Shown one piece after another: positions 46,284 to 57,807 of a DNA stretch of 64,000 nucleotides (position 1 is its first letter; each line of letters opens with the position of its first letter). The notes beneath the pieces were generated by a model that saw nothing but the letters and a program-made list of their open reading frames with translations, did not search any database and was not told the DNA's origin. Source of the DNA: Propionivibrio hellwigii (GTDB lineage: Bacteria > Pseudomonadota > Gammaproteobacteria > Burkholderiales > Rhodocyclaceae); NCBI RefSeq assembly GCF_041770905.1, contig NZ_JBEUWX010000001.1:310001-374000 (forward strand), written 5' to 3'. The translations under genes were made by a program, and so were the position numbers.

Positions 46284-47180
46284 ATGACGGAAAATTCTCC
46301 CGCATTATATGTAGTCCCGACCCCGCTGGGGAATCTCGGGGACATGACGCAGCGCGCCATTGAGGTGCTGCGCAATGTGCCGTGGGTGGCGGCCGAGGAT
46401 ACGCGGCACAGTGCGCCGTTGCTCCGGCATTTCGGCGTGACTGCCCATTTGTTGGCGGCACACGAGCACAACGAGGAAGCCGCGGCGCAGCAGATTATCG
46501 TCCGTCTGGCGGCGGGCGAATCGGTGGCCTTGGTGACGGATGCGGGGACGCCCACAATTTCCGACCCCGGCGCCCGGCTGGTGGCGCGTGTGCGCGCCGC
46601 GGGGTTCCGTGTGGTGCCGCTGCCGGGCGCGTGCGCGGCGGTTACGGCGTTGTCTGCGGCGGGGATAGAGGCGCCGCATTTTCTGTTCTACGGATTTCTG
46701 CCGGCCAAAGCGGCGCAGCGCGAGCGCGCGTTACGCGATCTCGCCAGTTTGCCGTTCGCGCTGGTATTTTATGAGGCGCCGCATCGCATTCTCGCGTCGG
46801 TCGCCGCCTTGGCGCAGGAACTGCGCGGCCAGCGGACATTGGTGATCGCCCGCGAACTAACCAAGGTGTTCGAGACAATTCATGTCGGCCCGCTGGCAGA
46901 TGGGCTGGCCTGGCTGGAGGCCGATCCCGACCGGCAGCGGGGCGAGTTCGTCCTGATCGTTTCCGGCGCCCCAGCCAGTGACGGTGCCGATGATGAAGGC
47001 GCTCGCGTGTTGCGTGTGCTGCTGGCCGACGGACTGCCGGTCAGGCAGGCCGTCGATCTGGCGCGCGCAATCACCGGCGCGGGCAGGAAAACGCTGTACG
47101 GCCTGGCATTGTCGATGGTAGAAGCCAGGGACTCGTCGATCGACTCCAAAACCGAATCCGGCAGGCCGGATGGCCGGTGA
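46284..47180 (+). CDS. rsmI: 16S rRNA (cytidine(1402)-2'-O)-methyltransferase
   Basis: 298 residues. The N-terminal LYVVPTPLGNLGDMTQRAIE and AAEDTRHSAPLLRHF, then LVTDAGTPTISDPGARLV and FYEAPHRI, are diagnostic of the RsmI branch of tetrapyrrole-methylase-like enzymes. It 2'-O-methylates C1402 of 16S rRNA using SAM. A start at 46278 is possible. The frame extends far upstream into the yraN gene without similarity. Divergent from yraN with almost no space between their starts; pyrC follows after 31 bp. Confidence 0.93.
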   Translation: MTENSPALYVVPTPLGNLGDMTQRAIEVLRNVPWVAAEDTRHSAPLLRHFGVTAHLLAAHEHNEEAAAQQIIVRLAAGESVALVTDAGTPTISDPGARLVARVRAAGFRVVPLPGACAAVTALSAAGIEAPHFLFYGFLPAKAAQRERALRDLASLPFALVFYEAPHRILASVAALAQELRGQRTLVIARELTKVFETIHVGPLADGLAWLEADPDRQRGEFVLIVSGAPASDGADDEGARVLRVLLADGLPVRQAVDLARAITGAGRKTLYGLALSMVEARDSSIDSKTESGRPDGR

Positions 47181-47211
47181 TTTCTATCCACACTGAAAGG
47201 ACGCTCAAGCC

Positions 47212-48246
47212 ATGCAAATCACACTGACCCGACCTGACGACTGGCATCTACACCTGCGTGACGGTGAGGCGCTGAAAGCCGTGCTGCCGCATAGTGCGCG
47301 CCAGTTTGCCCGCGCCATCATCATGCCCAACCTGAAGCCGCCGGTGACGACGGTCGATGCGGCGGCGGCTTACCGCCAGCGTATCCTGGCCGCCCTGCCG
47401 TCAGGCAGCGGGTTTTTGCCGCTGATGACGCTGTACCTGACGGACAACACGTCGGCGGATGAAATCCGCAAGGCCGCCGACAGCGGTTTCGTGCATGCCG
47501 TCAAGTTGTATCCGGCCGGGGCGACGACCAATTCCGACGCCGGTGTCACCGACCTCGCCAAATGCGATGCGGCGCTGGCCGAGATGGAAAAAATTGGTAT
47601 GCCGCTGCTGATGCACGGTGAAGTGACTGATTCGGCGATCGACCTATTCGACCGCGAAAAAGTATTTATCGAGCGGGTGCTGCAACCGCTGCTCCGCCGT
47701 CGCCCGGGGTTGCGCGTGGTCTTTGAGCACATTACGACCCAGGAGGCCGCCGAGTTTGTCGAAGCGGCGGCAGACAATGTAGCCGCGACGATCACCGCAC
47801 ATCATCTGCTGTATAACCGCAATGCCATTTTTCTCGGCGGCGTGCGGCCGCACTATTACTGCCTGCCCGTGCTCAAGCGCGAACGGCACCGCGCGGCGCT
47901 GGTGAAGGCGGCGACTTCCGGCAGCCGGAAATTTTTTCTTGGCACCGATTCCGCGCCGCATGCCCGTCACACCAAGGAGGCGGCCTGCGGCTGCGCCGGG
48001 TGTTATACAGCGCTGGCGGCGATCGCGCTGTATGCGGAGGCCTTTGAGGCCGCGGGCGCGCTCGATCGGCTGGAGGCGTTTGCCAGCTTTAATGGCCCGG
48101 ATTTTTACCGGCTGCCGCGTAATACCGAGCGGATTACGCTAGAGCGCGCCGAATGGCAGATGCCGGTGGAACTGGCTTACGGTTGCGAGGAAAAACTCGT
48201 TCCCCTGCGCGCCGGTGAGGCGGTGCACTGGCGACTGGCGGAGTAA
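47212..48246 (+). CDS. pyrC: Dihydroorotase (type II)
   Basis: 344 residues, class II dihydroorotase. Zinc ligands and catalytic groups are visible: HLHLRDG near 13-19, the carboxylated lysine in AVKLYPAGATTNSD, H in LLMHGEVTD and FEHITTQEA, and the catalytic aspartate in FLGTDSAPH. It closes carbamoyl-aspartate to dihydroorotate in pyrimidine synthesis. Normal length and uninterrupted. Probably co-transcribed with rsmI. Confidence 0.95.
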   Translation: MQITLTRPDDWHLHLRDGEALKAVLPHSARQFARAIIMPNLKPPVTTVDAAAAYRQRILAALPSGSGFLPLMTLYLTDNTSADEIRKAADSGFVHAVKLYPAGATTNSDAGVTDLAKCDAALAEMEKIGMPLLMHGEVTDSAIDLFDREKVFIERVLQPLLRRRPGLRVVFEHITTQEAAEFVEAAADNVAATITAHHLLYNRNAIFLGGVRPHYYCLPVLKRERHRAALVKAATSGSRKFFLGTDSAPHARHTKEAACGCAGCYTALAAIALYAEAFEAAGALDRLEAFASFNGPDFYRLPRNTERITLERAEWQMPVELAYGCEEKLVPLRAGEAVHWRLAE

Positions 48247-48265
48247 CCTGGCGGAATCAACGGCT

Positions 48266-48289
48266 ACCGGTTTGTGGGCGCAAACCGGT
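48266..48289 (+). terminator. Hairpin after pyrC
   Basis: Perfect ACCGGTTTG/CAAACCGGT stem with a six-base loop, 20 bp past the stop. No T-run, so termination strength is uncertain. Confidence 0.45.
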
Positions 48290-48475
48290 GCCGCCCGCGT
48301 GTTCGCCCTGTTGCCCTGAAAGCCGGCTACGGCGCATCCCTGGAGGCGGGTGTCATTTAACGCCATTTAACAATTCGTAATTCATTATCAATATGCCGCA
48401 ATATTTTCCGTATTGTCCACCTCTATAATTGCCCGTCGATCAAATGGCATAAAAACGGTAGAGGGATAGTGTTTT

Positions 48476-49791
48476 ATGAGCGAAAAGACAGACGACAAGG
48501 CAAACGAAAAAGCAGACGAGAAAAACCAGAAAAATGGCGGTGGCGGCGGCAGTGGGCTCAGTAGAATCCATCGCGTTATTTTTAGCAAGTTCGGGCGCGG
48601 CGTGCGCGTTGCGCTGGTCGTATTGCTGCTTGTTGCCGGGTACGGCGCTTACGCCTGGTATGCCGCCAGAAAATCCGCCAGTGAAACACCCAAGCACATT
48701 ACCGCCGTCGTCAGCCGTGGCGACATTACCCGTTCCGTCCTTGCCAGCGGTGCGCTACAGGCGTTCAAGTCGGTCAAGGTCGGTGCGCAGGTCTCGGGAA
48801 AAATCAGTGCGCTTTACGTCAATATCGGCGATCGCGTCAAGGCGGGCGACCCGATTGCCGATATCGATGCCAGCACGCAGCAAAATGCGCGCGACAGCGC
48901 GGCGGCAGAGCTGGCGTCGAGCAAGGCGGCGCTACTGACCGCTCAGGCCAAGCTGGAGGAGGCGCGGCAGCGTCACGATCGACAAAAAACGCTGGTTGAC
49001 AAGGGCGCGGCGGCGCGCGAGACGTTGGAGTCGGCCATTGCCGCGCTGAAGTCGGCAAAAAGCGCGGTGGCCCAGGCGCGCGCGGATATCCAGAAAAGCC
49101 AGCTGAGCCTGGACAATGCCGGCGTAACGCTCGGCTATACGCGTGTGACCGCACCCATGGATGGCGTGGTCGTTTCCGTCGCGGTCGAAAAGGGGCAGAC
49201 GGTCAACGCCGTGCAGGACAGCCCGACGCTGGTCACCATTGCACAGACGGACACCATGACGGTGAAGGCGGAAATCGCCGAGGCGGATGTCAGCGAACTC
49301 AAGCCCGGCATGGCTGCCTATTTCACCCTGCTCGGCGCCGATAAAAAACGTTATGAGGGCGTTCTCGAATCGATCGACCCGGCGCCTCTTGCCACGTCAA
49401 ACAGCACGACGGCGACTTCTGCAGCGACGACTTCTTCTAATACGGAGACAGCTGTTTACTATTACGGAAAAATGGATGTGCCCAACCCGGAAGGCAAGCT
49501 GCGTATCGGGATGACCGCCAATATGGTCATTACCGTCGGCGAGGCGAAGAATGTCCTGATCGTGCCGATGACGGCATTGCAAGCGCGCAAGGAAGGGAAG
49601 GGGGAAGAAGTCCTGGTGGCGGAGCATGGCAAAACCCGCACGCAGCCCGTGAAAACCGGCCTGGAAGACGGCGTCAATGTGGAAATTCTCGAAGGTCTGA
49701 ACGAGGGTGAGGAAGTCGTCGTCAGCACGGCCGTGAGCGGTGCGGGCAGCCTGATCGTTGGCGGTCCGGGCGGCCCGGGAGGCCCGTTCTG

Positions 49792-49792
<1 letters not shown>
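48476..49792 (+). CDS. macA: MacA-like periplasmic adaptor of a tripartite efflux pump
   Basis: 438 residues. A charged cytoplasmic N-terminus (about 1-40, Lys/Glu/Gly-rich) is followed by a membrane anchor at about 45-62. A lipoyl half-motif (VKVGAQVSGKISALYVNIGD) comes next, then a long alpha-hairpin (about 130-215), the second lipoyl half (TRVTAPMDGVVVSVAVEKGQ) and beta-barrel domains. The C-terminus is Gly/Pro-rich. MacA links MacB to an outer-membrane channel. The ATG is ten bases from GAGGG; a TATAAT at 48424-48429 may be the promoter -10. The stop overlaps the macB start by one base (TGATG). Confidence 0.9.
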
Positions 49793-51735
<1,943 letters not shown>

Positions 51736-51816
51736 GCGCATGCATGGTGACAAGAAAATGACAGGGAAAATCATAACGTCGAAATGGCCGGAAGCGGCGC
51801 GGATTGGGGATTTGCC

Positions 51817-53289
51817 ATGAATGTCAGCGCCAGGTTTCTGCCCATCGTTCTGTTTCTGGCCGGCTGTGCCATGCAGCCGCCGGGGGATTTGCGGCGTGAC
51901 ATCGAGACGACGACTGACATCCCGACCACATGGATGTTTCACTCGGCCATCCAAAGCCAGGCAGGATCGAGCCAGTGGTGGCGGGACTATGGCAGCGTTG
52001 AACTCAACCGCCTTGTTGAACACGCGCTGGCAAAAAACCAGAGCTTGGCCGCCGCGGGGTTTGCCTGGCGCAAATCCCGCCTGGCCGTAGACAATGCCCT
52101 GCAAGATCGCTTGCCCAGCTACAACGGCACGGCCTCCGCCAATTTCAGCCGCAAGCTCGATGACGAGACGCAGCGCACGACCTATAACTACAGCGCCAGT
52201 CTGGGCATCAGCTATCAGGTCGATCTGTGGGGCAAACTGTGGCTGGCGCAGGATAATGCCCGCTGGGGCCAGGAAGCCAGCGCCGAAGACTTGCTTGCCA
52301 CGCGCCTTTCACTCATCGGCGACGTCATCGCCCGCTACCTTGACTTGGTGTACGTGGCCGACCAACTGACCCTGAATCGCGCCTATCTTGGCTATGCCGG
52401 ACAGATTCTCGCAATCACCCGCGCCAGATACGAGGCCGGCGGCGCCTCCCGCCTCGATGTGGCCGAGGCCGAGCAGAATCTGAGCATTCTGGAAAGCAGC
52501 CGCGACAACCTTGAAAACCAGCGCCAGCAGCATGAAGTCGCCCTGTCTATTCTGCTGGGCAGTGCGCCCAGACCGTTGCCGAAGGTGCAGGAAACGCTCG
52601 CTGATTTCAAATTGCCTGCTGTCGATGTGTCCGTGCCGGCGCGCCTTTTGGCGCAACGCCCCGATCTGCGTGCCGCGCAGTACCGTCTGCAACAGAACCT
52701 GGGCAATATTGCCATCGCCGAGCGTGACTTTTACCCGGAACTCAACCTCGGCGCCAGCCTGGGCTCCAGCGCCGAGCGTCTGCGGAAAATTTTTGAAAAT
52801 CCTGTGGGGGCGTTGACCGCGGCCATTGCCCTGCCTTTCCTGAACTACCACCGCAAGGAGATCGCCCGAAAAGAGGCCGAAGTGGGCTATCAACAGGCTT
52901 TGGCGAATTTCCGCCAGACGCTCTACAAGGCGCTGGGTGAGGCGCAGACAGCCCTATTGGGACTCGGTCTGGCGCAAACCGACGCGGTTCACCTGCAACA
53001 GCGTTTCGCGCAGGCGCGGGAAATCGAAAATCTCACACTGGCCCGCTACCAGGCGGGCGCCGTCGATTTGCAGAGCTACCTCGAAAAACAGAATGCGACA
53101 CGTAATGTGGAGGAAAGCCTGCTCACCAACCGCTACCAGCAGCTCAGCCGCAGCCTTGCGCTGCATCTGGCGCTGGGAGGCACGGCCGGCGATCATGAAG
53201 CAGCGCGCCCGCGCGCGGATGACGATAAGGCCGACAACATGGCTGACAATGCGGCGGGCGGTCAAACCGGCAACTCGGCCGGCAATTAA
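51817..53289 (+). CDS. NodT/TolC-family outer-membrane efflux lipoprotein
   Basis: 490 residues from the ATG at 51817. A lipobox, LFLAGC, ends the signal peptide, so the protein is an acylated outer-membrane lipoprotein of the NodT group. Two TolC-type repeats are recognisable: SYQVDLWGKLWLAQDNAR and ARYEAGGASRLDVAEAEQNL, then AIAERDFYPELNLGASLG and ARYQAGAVDLQSYLEKQNA. It provides the exit duct for MacAB. The tail after residue 460 is Asp/Ala/Asn-rich and likely disordered. An in-frame ATG at 51784 would add 11 residues. Repeat DNA starts about 20 bp after the stop. Confidence 0.92.
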   Translation: MNVSARFLPIVLFLAGCAMQPPGDLRRDIETTTDIPTTWMFHSAIQSQAGSSQWWRDYGSVELNRLVEHALAKNQSLAAAGFAWRKSRLAVDNALQDRLPSYNGTASANFSRKLDDETQRTTYNYSASLGISYQVDLWGKLWLAQDNARWGQEASAEDLLATRLSLIGDVIARYLDLVYVADQLTLNRAYLGYAGQILAITRARYEAGGASRLDVAEAEQNLSILESSRDNLENQRQQHEVALSILLGSAPRPLPKVQETLADFKLPAVDVSVPARLLAQRPDLRAAQYRLQQNLGNIAIAERDFYPELNLGASLGSSAERLRKIFENPVGALTAAIALPFLNYHRKEIARKEAEVGYQQALANFRQTLYKALGEAQTALLGLGLAQTDAVHLQQRFAQAREIENLTLARYQAGAVDLQSYLEKQNATRNVEESLLTNRYQQLSRSLALHLALGGTAGDHEAARPRADDDKADNMADNAAGGQTGNSAGN

Positions 53290-53304
53290 TACCTGGCAGA
53301 CCGG

Positions 53305-53577
53305 GGGCTGCCCGGAAACCCGCGTGGATAGGGCGTTTGCGGGCAGTTGCCTCTAAAACGCCCTATTTATAAGGGCTTCAGAGCATCCCCTCCGGAGATG
53401 CCCTAAATACGCGGGCTTCCGGTCACCTATTTTTGGAGATGCGCCTGCGCTTCCGCCTCCCGAATTTTTCCAATTCTCTCCCTGTCGGGGAGATGTTCCG
53501 AAACCCGCGCGGATAAAGGACTTCAGAGCACCTGCCCAGAGATGCCCTAAATACGCGGGCTTCCGGGTAGGTGCCAT
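53305..53577. repeat. Repeat-A array after the efflux operon
   Basis: Cores CCCGCGTGGATAGGG, CCCTATTTATAAGGG and CCCTAAATACGCGGG in both orientations. Confidence 0.8.
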
Positions 53578-53840
53578 GAAACTAAAAACAAGAATTGCCA
53601 CAGCCTACGCACTGACTTCCGCCCACGAGACTTCTCTTGATGCCGTTGCGCTGAGCGGCAGCGCACCCCGCTGACTTTCTTTGCCTCGCCAAAGAAAGTC
53701 AGCAAAGAAAAGCGACCCCAGGCGCAGAAAACTCCTTGTCGCGGGTTGCCTGGCGGCGGGCTTGATAACTCGCTTGCGCTCAAACAATCAAGCCCTTGCT
53801 TCCGCCAAGCTGTCCCGCGCCTGCGGCTGCGCCTAAGGGG
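53578..53840 (-). repeat. Repeat E, copy 4 (reverse)
   Basis: About 263 bp in the opposite sense to copies 1-3, from GAAACTAAAAACAAGAATTG to GCGGCTGCGCCTAAGGGG. Confidence 0.8.
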
Positions 53841-53879
53841 TTTCTGGGTGCTTCGTAGTGATCGAATACGCAAAGAGAT

Positions 53880-54043
53880 ATGCCCGGAACCCCTCGTGGA
53901 TAGGCTATTTCCGGGTAGGTACCTCTGGAACCCTTGTAAATAAAGGGCTAGCGGGCATGGTGCTCTGAGATGCCCTAAATACGCGGGCTAGCGGGCAACC
54001 CCTCTGAAACGGCCTAAATACGCGGGCTAGCAGGCAGGTGTTC
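53880..54043. repeat. Repeat-A array
   Basis: Four A units with cores such as CCCTCGTGGATAGG and CCCTAAATACGCGGG, between two reversed E elements. Confidence 0.75.
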
Positions 54044-54317
54044 CGAAACTAAAAACAAGAACCGCCACAGCCTACGCACTGACTTCCGCCCACTAAACTT
54101 CTCTTGATGCCGTTGCGCTGAGCGGCAGCGCACCCCGCTGACTTTCCTACCTTCTTTTTTTATCTCGCCAAAGAAAGTTAGCAAAGAAAGGCGACCCCAG
54201 GCGCAGGAGACTCCTTGTCGGGGGTTGGAGTGGTACTTGTGCGGCGGGCTTGATTAACTCGCTCACGCTCAAACAATCAAGCCCTTGATTCCGCCAAGCC
54301 GCCCCGCGCCCGCTCTG
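54044..54317 (-). repeat. Repeat E, copy 5 (reverse)
   Basis: About 274 bp. It directly abuts the C element at 54320, reproducing in mirror image the C-E arrangement at 13172 and 36256. Confidence 0.8.
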
Positions 54318-54319
54318 AA

Positions 54320-54423
54320 ATAGCGGCTTCCTTTGCCAAAATACGGCGTTGGCTTCGCCTTGCCGTACTACTCGTACTGTCAGCGGCTCGCCGCCTTGTC
54401 TTTTGGCAAAGTCGAGCCGCTAT
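54320..54423 (+). mobile_element. Correia-like MITE (family C), 104 bp
   Basis: Exactly 104 bp, nearly the reverse complement of the copy at 36256. Ends ATAGCGGCTTCCTTTGCC and GGCAAAGTCGAGCCGCTAT. Confidence 0.85.
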
Positions 54424-54439
54424 AAATTGTCTGGTTTTT

Positions 54440-54690
54440 AAAAAGGGCTGCCCGCAACCCCGTGTGGAGTGGGTGTTTGCGGACAGGCACCTCTGGAACC
54501 CTTATAAATAAAGGACTTCCGGGTAGGATGCTCGGAAACGCCCTGTTTACGCGGGTTTCGGAACACCCTAAAAAACCTCTCCCGTGCAGAGCACCCGCCC
54601 GGAGATTTTCTATCCACGCGGGTTTCCGGGGAGGTGCCGGGAAACGCCCTGTTTACACGGGCCTCCGGGGTGCCTGCTGGTAAAACAAAA
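54440..54690. repeat. Repeat-A array upstream of rnpB
   Basis: A units with cores CCCTTATAAATAAAGG, CCCTGTTTACGCGGG and CCCTGTTTACACGGG, reaching to within about 25 bp of the rnpB -10. Confidence 0.75.
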
Positions 54691-54691
54691 C

Positions 54692-54720
54692 GCCTGCCCG
54701 GTGACGCGCTACCGTATAAT
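54692..54720 (+). promoter_or_regulatory. rnpB promoter
   Basis: A perfect -10 TATAAT at 54715-54720, eight bases before the RNA start. The -35 position (about 54692-54697, GCCTGC) is poor. It lies at the very edge of a repeat-A array. Confidence 0.6.
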
Positions 54721-54727
54721 TCCGTCG

Positions 54728-55117
54728 GGAAGTCGGCCAGGCAACCGCTGCGCGCTGCGGCGCGGAGAGGAAAGTCCGGGCTTCACAGAGCGGGATGCCG
54801 GCTAACGGCCGGGCGCAGCAAGTCGAAAGACCCAAGGCGACGGAAAGTGCAACAGAGAGCAGACCGCCGATGGCCGAACGGGCATCGTCATGTGCGATCG
54901 CTGTTTCGGCACAGGCAAGGGTGAAACGGCGAGGTAAAAGCTCACCGCGGACGTGGTAACACGGACGGCACGGCAAACCCCATCCGAAGCAAGGCCAAAT
55001 AGGGAAGCATGGACGTGGCTCGCGTCGCTTCCGGGTAGGCCGCTTGAGTGCGTCGGTAACGGCGTACCTAGAGGAATGGTTGCCCACGACAGAACCCGGC
55101 TTATCGGCCGGCTTCCT
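54728..55117 (+). ncRNA. rnpB: RNase P RNA (class A)
   Basis: The catalytic RNA that removes 5' leaders from tRNA precursors. Conserved blocks are readable in order: GAGGAAAGTCCGGGCT near the 5' side, AGTGCAACAGAGAGCA, GGGTGAAACGGCGAGGTAA, CAAACCCCATCCGAAGCAAG, GCCAAATAGGGA, GGGTAGGCCGCTTGAG and the 3' CCACGACAGAACCCGGCTTA. The ends pair as helix P1 (GGAAGTCGGCC with GGCCGGCTTCC), and a T-run after it can terminate. About 390 nt, normal. Boundaries are good to a few bases. Confidence 0.95.
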
Positions 55118-55211
55118 TTTTTCCGGCGAGGCGGTGCGCGGCGGGGAGTTTTGCCGGCGCTGCGATTTGCCGTTTTTGTTGCATTTCTAATGTGTGGATA
55201 GGGCGAAAACT

Positions 55212-56207
55212 ATGCGGAATATTTGTTTGCGGTGTGGGGGGCTTTGGGGGCGGCGACTGATGGCGTTGCTGGCCGTGGTTTCGATGTCGATGGGCGCTCA
55301 TGCGCAGAATGCCTGGCCGACGCAGACGGTGCGCCTTGTTGTTTCTGCGCCGGCGGGCAGTTCAGTCGATATCGTGGCGCGGCTGGTTGCCGATAAGCTG
55401 GGCGGTGAATTGGGGCAGACGGTCATCGTCGACAATAAGGCCGGCGCAGGCGGCACCATTGCGACGGACGCCGTGGTCAAGGCGCGGGACGGGCACACCT
55501 TGCTGCTGGCCTATAACGGCCCGATTACCGTGGCCCCCTCGCTGTTTTCAAAGTTGCCGTATGCGCCGCAGCGCGATCTCCTGCCTGTCATTCTGGCGGT
55601 GACACAGCCCAATGTGCTGGCGGTACGCACCGATCTTAAAGTCAATTCGGTGGGCGAGCTGGTGGCGCTGGCCAAGAGTCAGCCGGACAAGATCGATTAC
55701 GCTTCTGTCGGTAACGGTTCGCTGTCACATCTGGCAATGGAGCTGCTTAAGATGAAGAGCGGAATGTCCATGCTGCATATTCCTTTCAACGGCGGTCCGG
55801 CGGCGGCGCTGGCTTTGGGACGCGGTGACGTCAAGGTGCTGTTCGCCGCGCTGTCCAATGTGCAACCGCTCTTGCGCGACAGCAAGGTCAGGCTGCTGGC
55901 GGTATCGAATGCCAAACGCTCCGCCGTTTTGCCGGATTTGCCTACGGTGGCCGAGCAGGGGTATCCGGAGTTTGATGCGACGACATGGAATGGCTTTTTT
56001 GTGCCGGCCTCCACGCCCAAGACCGTCGTGGCGCAGTTGAATACGGCGATCGAAAAGATTCTGGCTTTGCCCGAGGTGAAACAAAAGCTGTTGGTGGCCG
56101 GTGCGGAAGTCGCTGGCGGATCGCCTGAGCAATTCGCAACGCTGATCAAAAATGAAACGGCCGCCTGGAAGGGTGTGATCGAACGCGCTGGCATCAAACC
56201 GGATTGA
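55212..56207 (+). CDS. Bug/TctC-family periplasmic carboxylate receptor
   Basis: 331 residues. Signal peptide to about 32 (MALLAVVSMSMGAHAQ). Mature sequence opens WPTQTVRLVVSAPAGSSVDIVARLVAD, with VIVDNKAGAGGTIATDAV and the later HIPFNGGPAAALALGRGDV and LPDLPTVAEQGYPEFD, all typical of Bordetella uptake gene products. Such receptors deliver carboxylates to TctAB transporters. None is adjacent; tctBA are about 50 kb to the left in this window and may be its partner. The frame starts at a GTG at 55194, but the ATG at 55212 fits better. Its own terminator follows. Confidence 0.92.
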   Translation: MRNICLRCGGLWGRRLMALLAVVSMSMGAHAQNAWPTQTVRLVVSAPAGSSVDIVARLVADKLGGELGQTVIVDNKAGAGGTIATDAVVKARDGHTLLLAYNGPITVAPSLFSKLPYAPQRDLLPVILAVTQPNVLAVRTDLKVNSVGELVALAKSQPDKIDYASVGNGSLSHLAMELLKMKSGMSMLHIPFNGGPAAALALGRGDVKVLFAALSNVQPLLRDSKVRLLAVSNAKRSAVLPDLPTVAEQGYPEFDATTWNGFFVPASTPKTVVAQLNTAIEKILALPEVKQKLLVAGAEVAGGSPEQFATLIKNETAAWKGVIERAGIKPD

Positions 56208-56285
56208 GCGCCCGCGCGCCCGCAGCCGCCTGAACGGGCCGCGCCGCGCCCCGAAAGGTGTGCAGAAAAATAACGGCAAAAGATG

Positions 56286-56312
56286 ACGGCAGGCCCCGAG
56301 CCTGCCGTTTTC
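56286..56312 (+). terminator. Rho-independent terminator after the Bug receptor gene
   Basis: Nine-base stem ACGGCAGGC/GCCTGCCGT with a five-base loop and a T-run. Confidence 0.85.
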
Positions 56313-56384
56313 ATTACGTGCAGGCCGGCCTGCCGCCGGCGCAGAACTGCACGACGCCAACGACCGGCAAAGTAATTGCTGACA

Positions 56385-56738
56385 GATACCGCTGGAACCC
56401 CCTGGATAAATGGTCTCCGAGCATCCCTTTATTTGCCCTCTCCCCAAATTCCTCTCTCACAGGGCGAGAGGTTTTTTTGAGGTGCTCCGAAACCCGCGTG
56501 GATAGGGCATTTTCGGGCGGGCGCTTCTGAAGCCCTTATCAATAAAGGGCCTCAGGGCGCCCTTTTGGAAATGTAGGTAAATAAAAGATTTCCGGGCAGG
56601 CGCTCGGAGATGCCCCGTTTATAAGGGTTCCGGAAGCGCCTACTCTGAAATGCCCTAAATACAAGGGCTAGTGGGCCGTGAGCCCGAAGATGCCCTATCT
56701 ACACAGGTTTGAGAGAGCTGGTCGGGCACAGTGTACGG
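56385..56738. repeat. Repeat-A array
   Basis: About seven diverged A units with cores such as CCCTTATCAATAAAGGG and CCCTAAATACAAGGG. Confidence 0.75.
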
Positions 56739-56803
56739 TTTATGTTTTGTGATGCTCTGAAGCCCTTGTATTTAGGGCGTTTCAGCGCATTTTATGTTTT
56801 CTG
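56739..56803 (-). repeat. Palindrome D (short form)
   Basis: About 65 bp. Arms TTATGTTTTGTGATGC and GCATTTTATGTTTTCTG flank an A core CCCTTGTATTTAGGG. Confidence 0.75.
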
Positions 56804-56993
56804 GTCTGTTTGTAATGGTTTCGGGACAAGGTGCCCGGAGATACCCCGTTTACAAGGGCTCCAGAGCATTTCCTTAGAGATGCCCGCAAATAAAGGACTT
56901 GCGGGCGCTCTTCTCTGAAATGCCCTAAATACGCGGGCTAGCGGGCAGCCCTTCTGTAACGACTGTGGGTAAAGGACTTCAGGGCAAGTGCTC
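56804..56993. repeat. Repeat-A array
   Basis: Four A units between palindrome D and the reversed E element. Confidence 0.7.
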
Positions 56994-57329
56994 CGAAACT
57001 AAAAAACAAGAATCGCCACAGCTTGCGCGCTGATTCCAACCGTGCAACTTCTTTTAAGTCTGTAGCGCTGAGCGGCAGCGCGCCCTGCTGACTTTCCTAC
57101 CTTCTTTCTTTATCTCGCCAAAGAAAGTCAGCAAAGCAAAATCCGAAGGTTTTTGAACGTTGCTTTAGCAACGGCACGAAGTGCGAGCGAAGCGAGTAAA
57201 TGCGACCCTAAACGCAGACTTCCCTTGTTGCGTGCAGCTTGTCGGCGGGCTTGATAACTCGTTCACGCTCGGATAATCAAGCCCTTGCTTCCGCCAAGCC
57301 GTCCCGCGCCTGCGGCTGCGCCTAAGGGG
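56994..57329 (-). repeat. Repeat E, copy 6 (reverse, extended)
   Basis: About 336 bp; longer than other copies because of an extra 70-bp piece around AACGTTGCTTTAGCAACG. The foreign fatty-acid-synthase fragment begins within about 14 bp of its end. Confidence 0.75.
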
Positions 57330-57342
57330 ATTAGGGCGCTCC

Positions 57343-57807
57343 GTGCTTACCTATCCGGCAGACCGCCCGTGCATCGGCTTGCAAAACAGCGCGGACGGAT
57401 TTGTCGTCAGCGGCAAGCCCGAATCGGTGGCGCGCGCGTGCGGCGTGTTGTCGGACACGGTGAAAGACGCAAACGGCCAAACGCCCGAAAAGCTGCTGTG
57501 GCGGCTGGACGTGGAAGTCGGCTTCCACCCCGCCATGCTGCCCGCCGTAGCGCAAGTGGCCGAATGGGCGGCAGCCTACGGTTTGGACGTGGAACAGGCG
57601 CGCGGCATCGCGCACAATATTCTGATGGATCCGGTGGACTGGGTAGCCGAATGCCGCAGGATGGCCGCGCTGGGCGTGCGGCGGATTTTGGAAATCGGCT
57701 CCTCCGGCGGCGTGGTCATGCTGACGCAGGCTGTGCTGGACGGGGAAGGAATCGAAGTGCTGGATGTTTCCGGCGCGGAAGGCAAAGCGGCGTTGTTTGG
57801 TGCGTGA
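57343..57807 (+). pseudogene. Fragment of a type I fatty-acid synthase acyltransferase domain
   Basis: 154 residues in one frame, without the N-terminal part of any enzyme. IGLQNSADGFVVSGKPESV, VGFHPAMLPAVAQ and ILMDPVDWVAE then ILEIGSSGGVVMLTQAVL line up in order with the end of the acetyl/malonyl transferase domain of type I fatty-acid synthases (as in yeast Fas1: LVVSGPPQSL, PFHSHLL, LPVKW, ILDFGPGG). The nucleophile-serine part is missing. It opens directly at the junction with repeat E, and its stop is followed by neisserial-type intergenic DNA. I read it as an imported 3' fragment, not a functional gene. The assignment rests on motif recall only. Confidence 0.5.
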
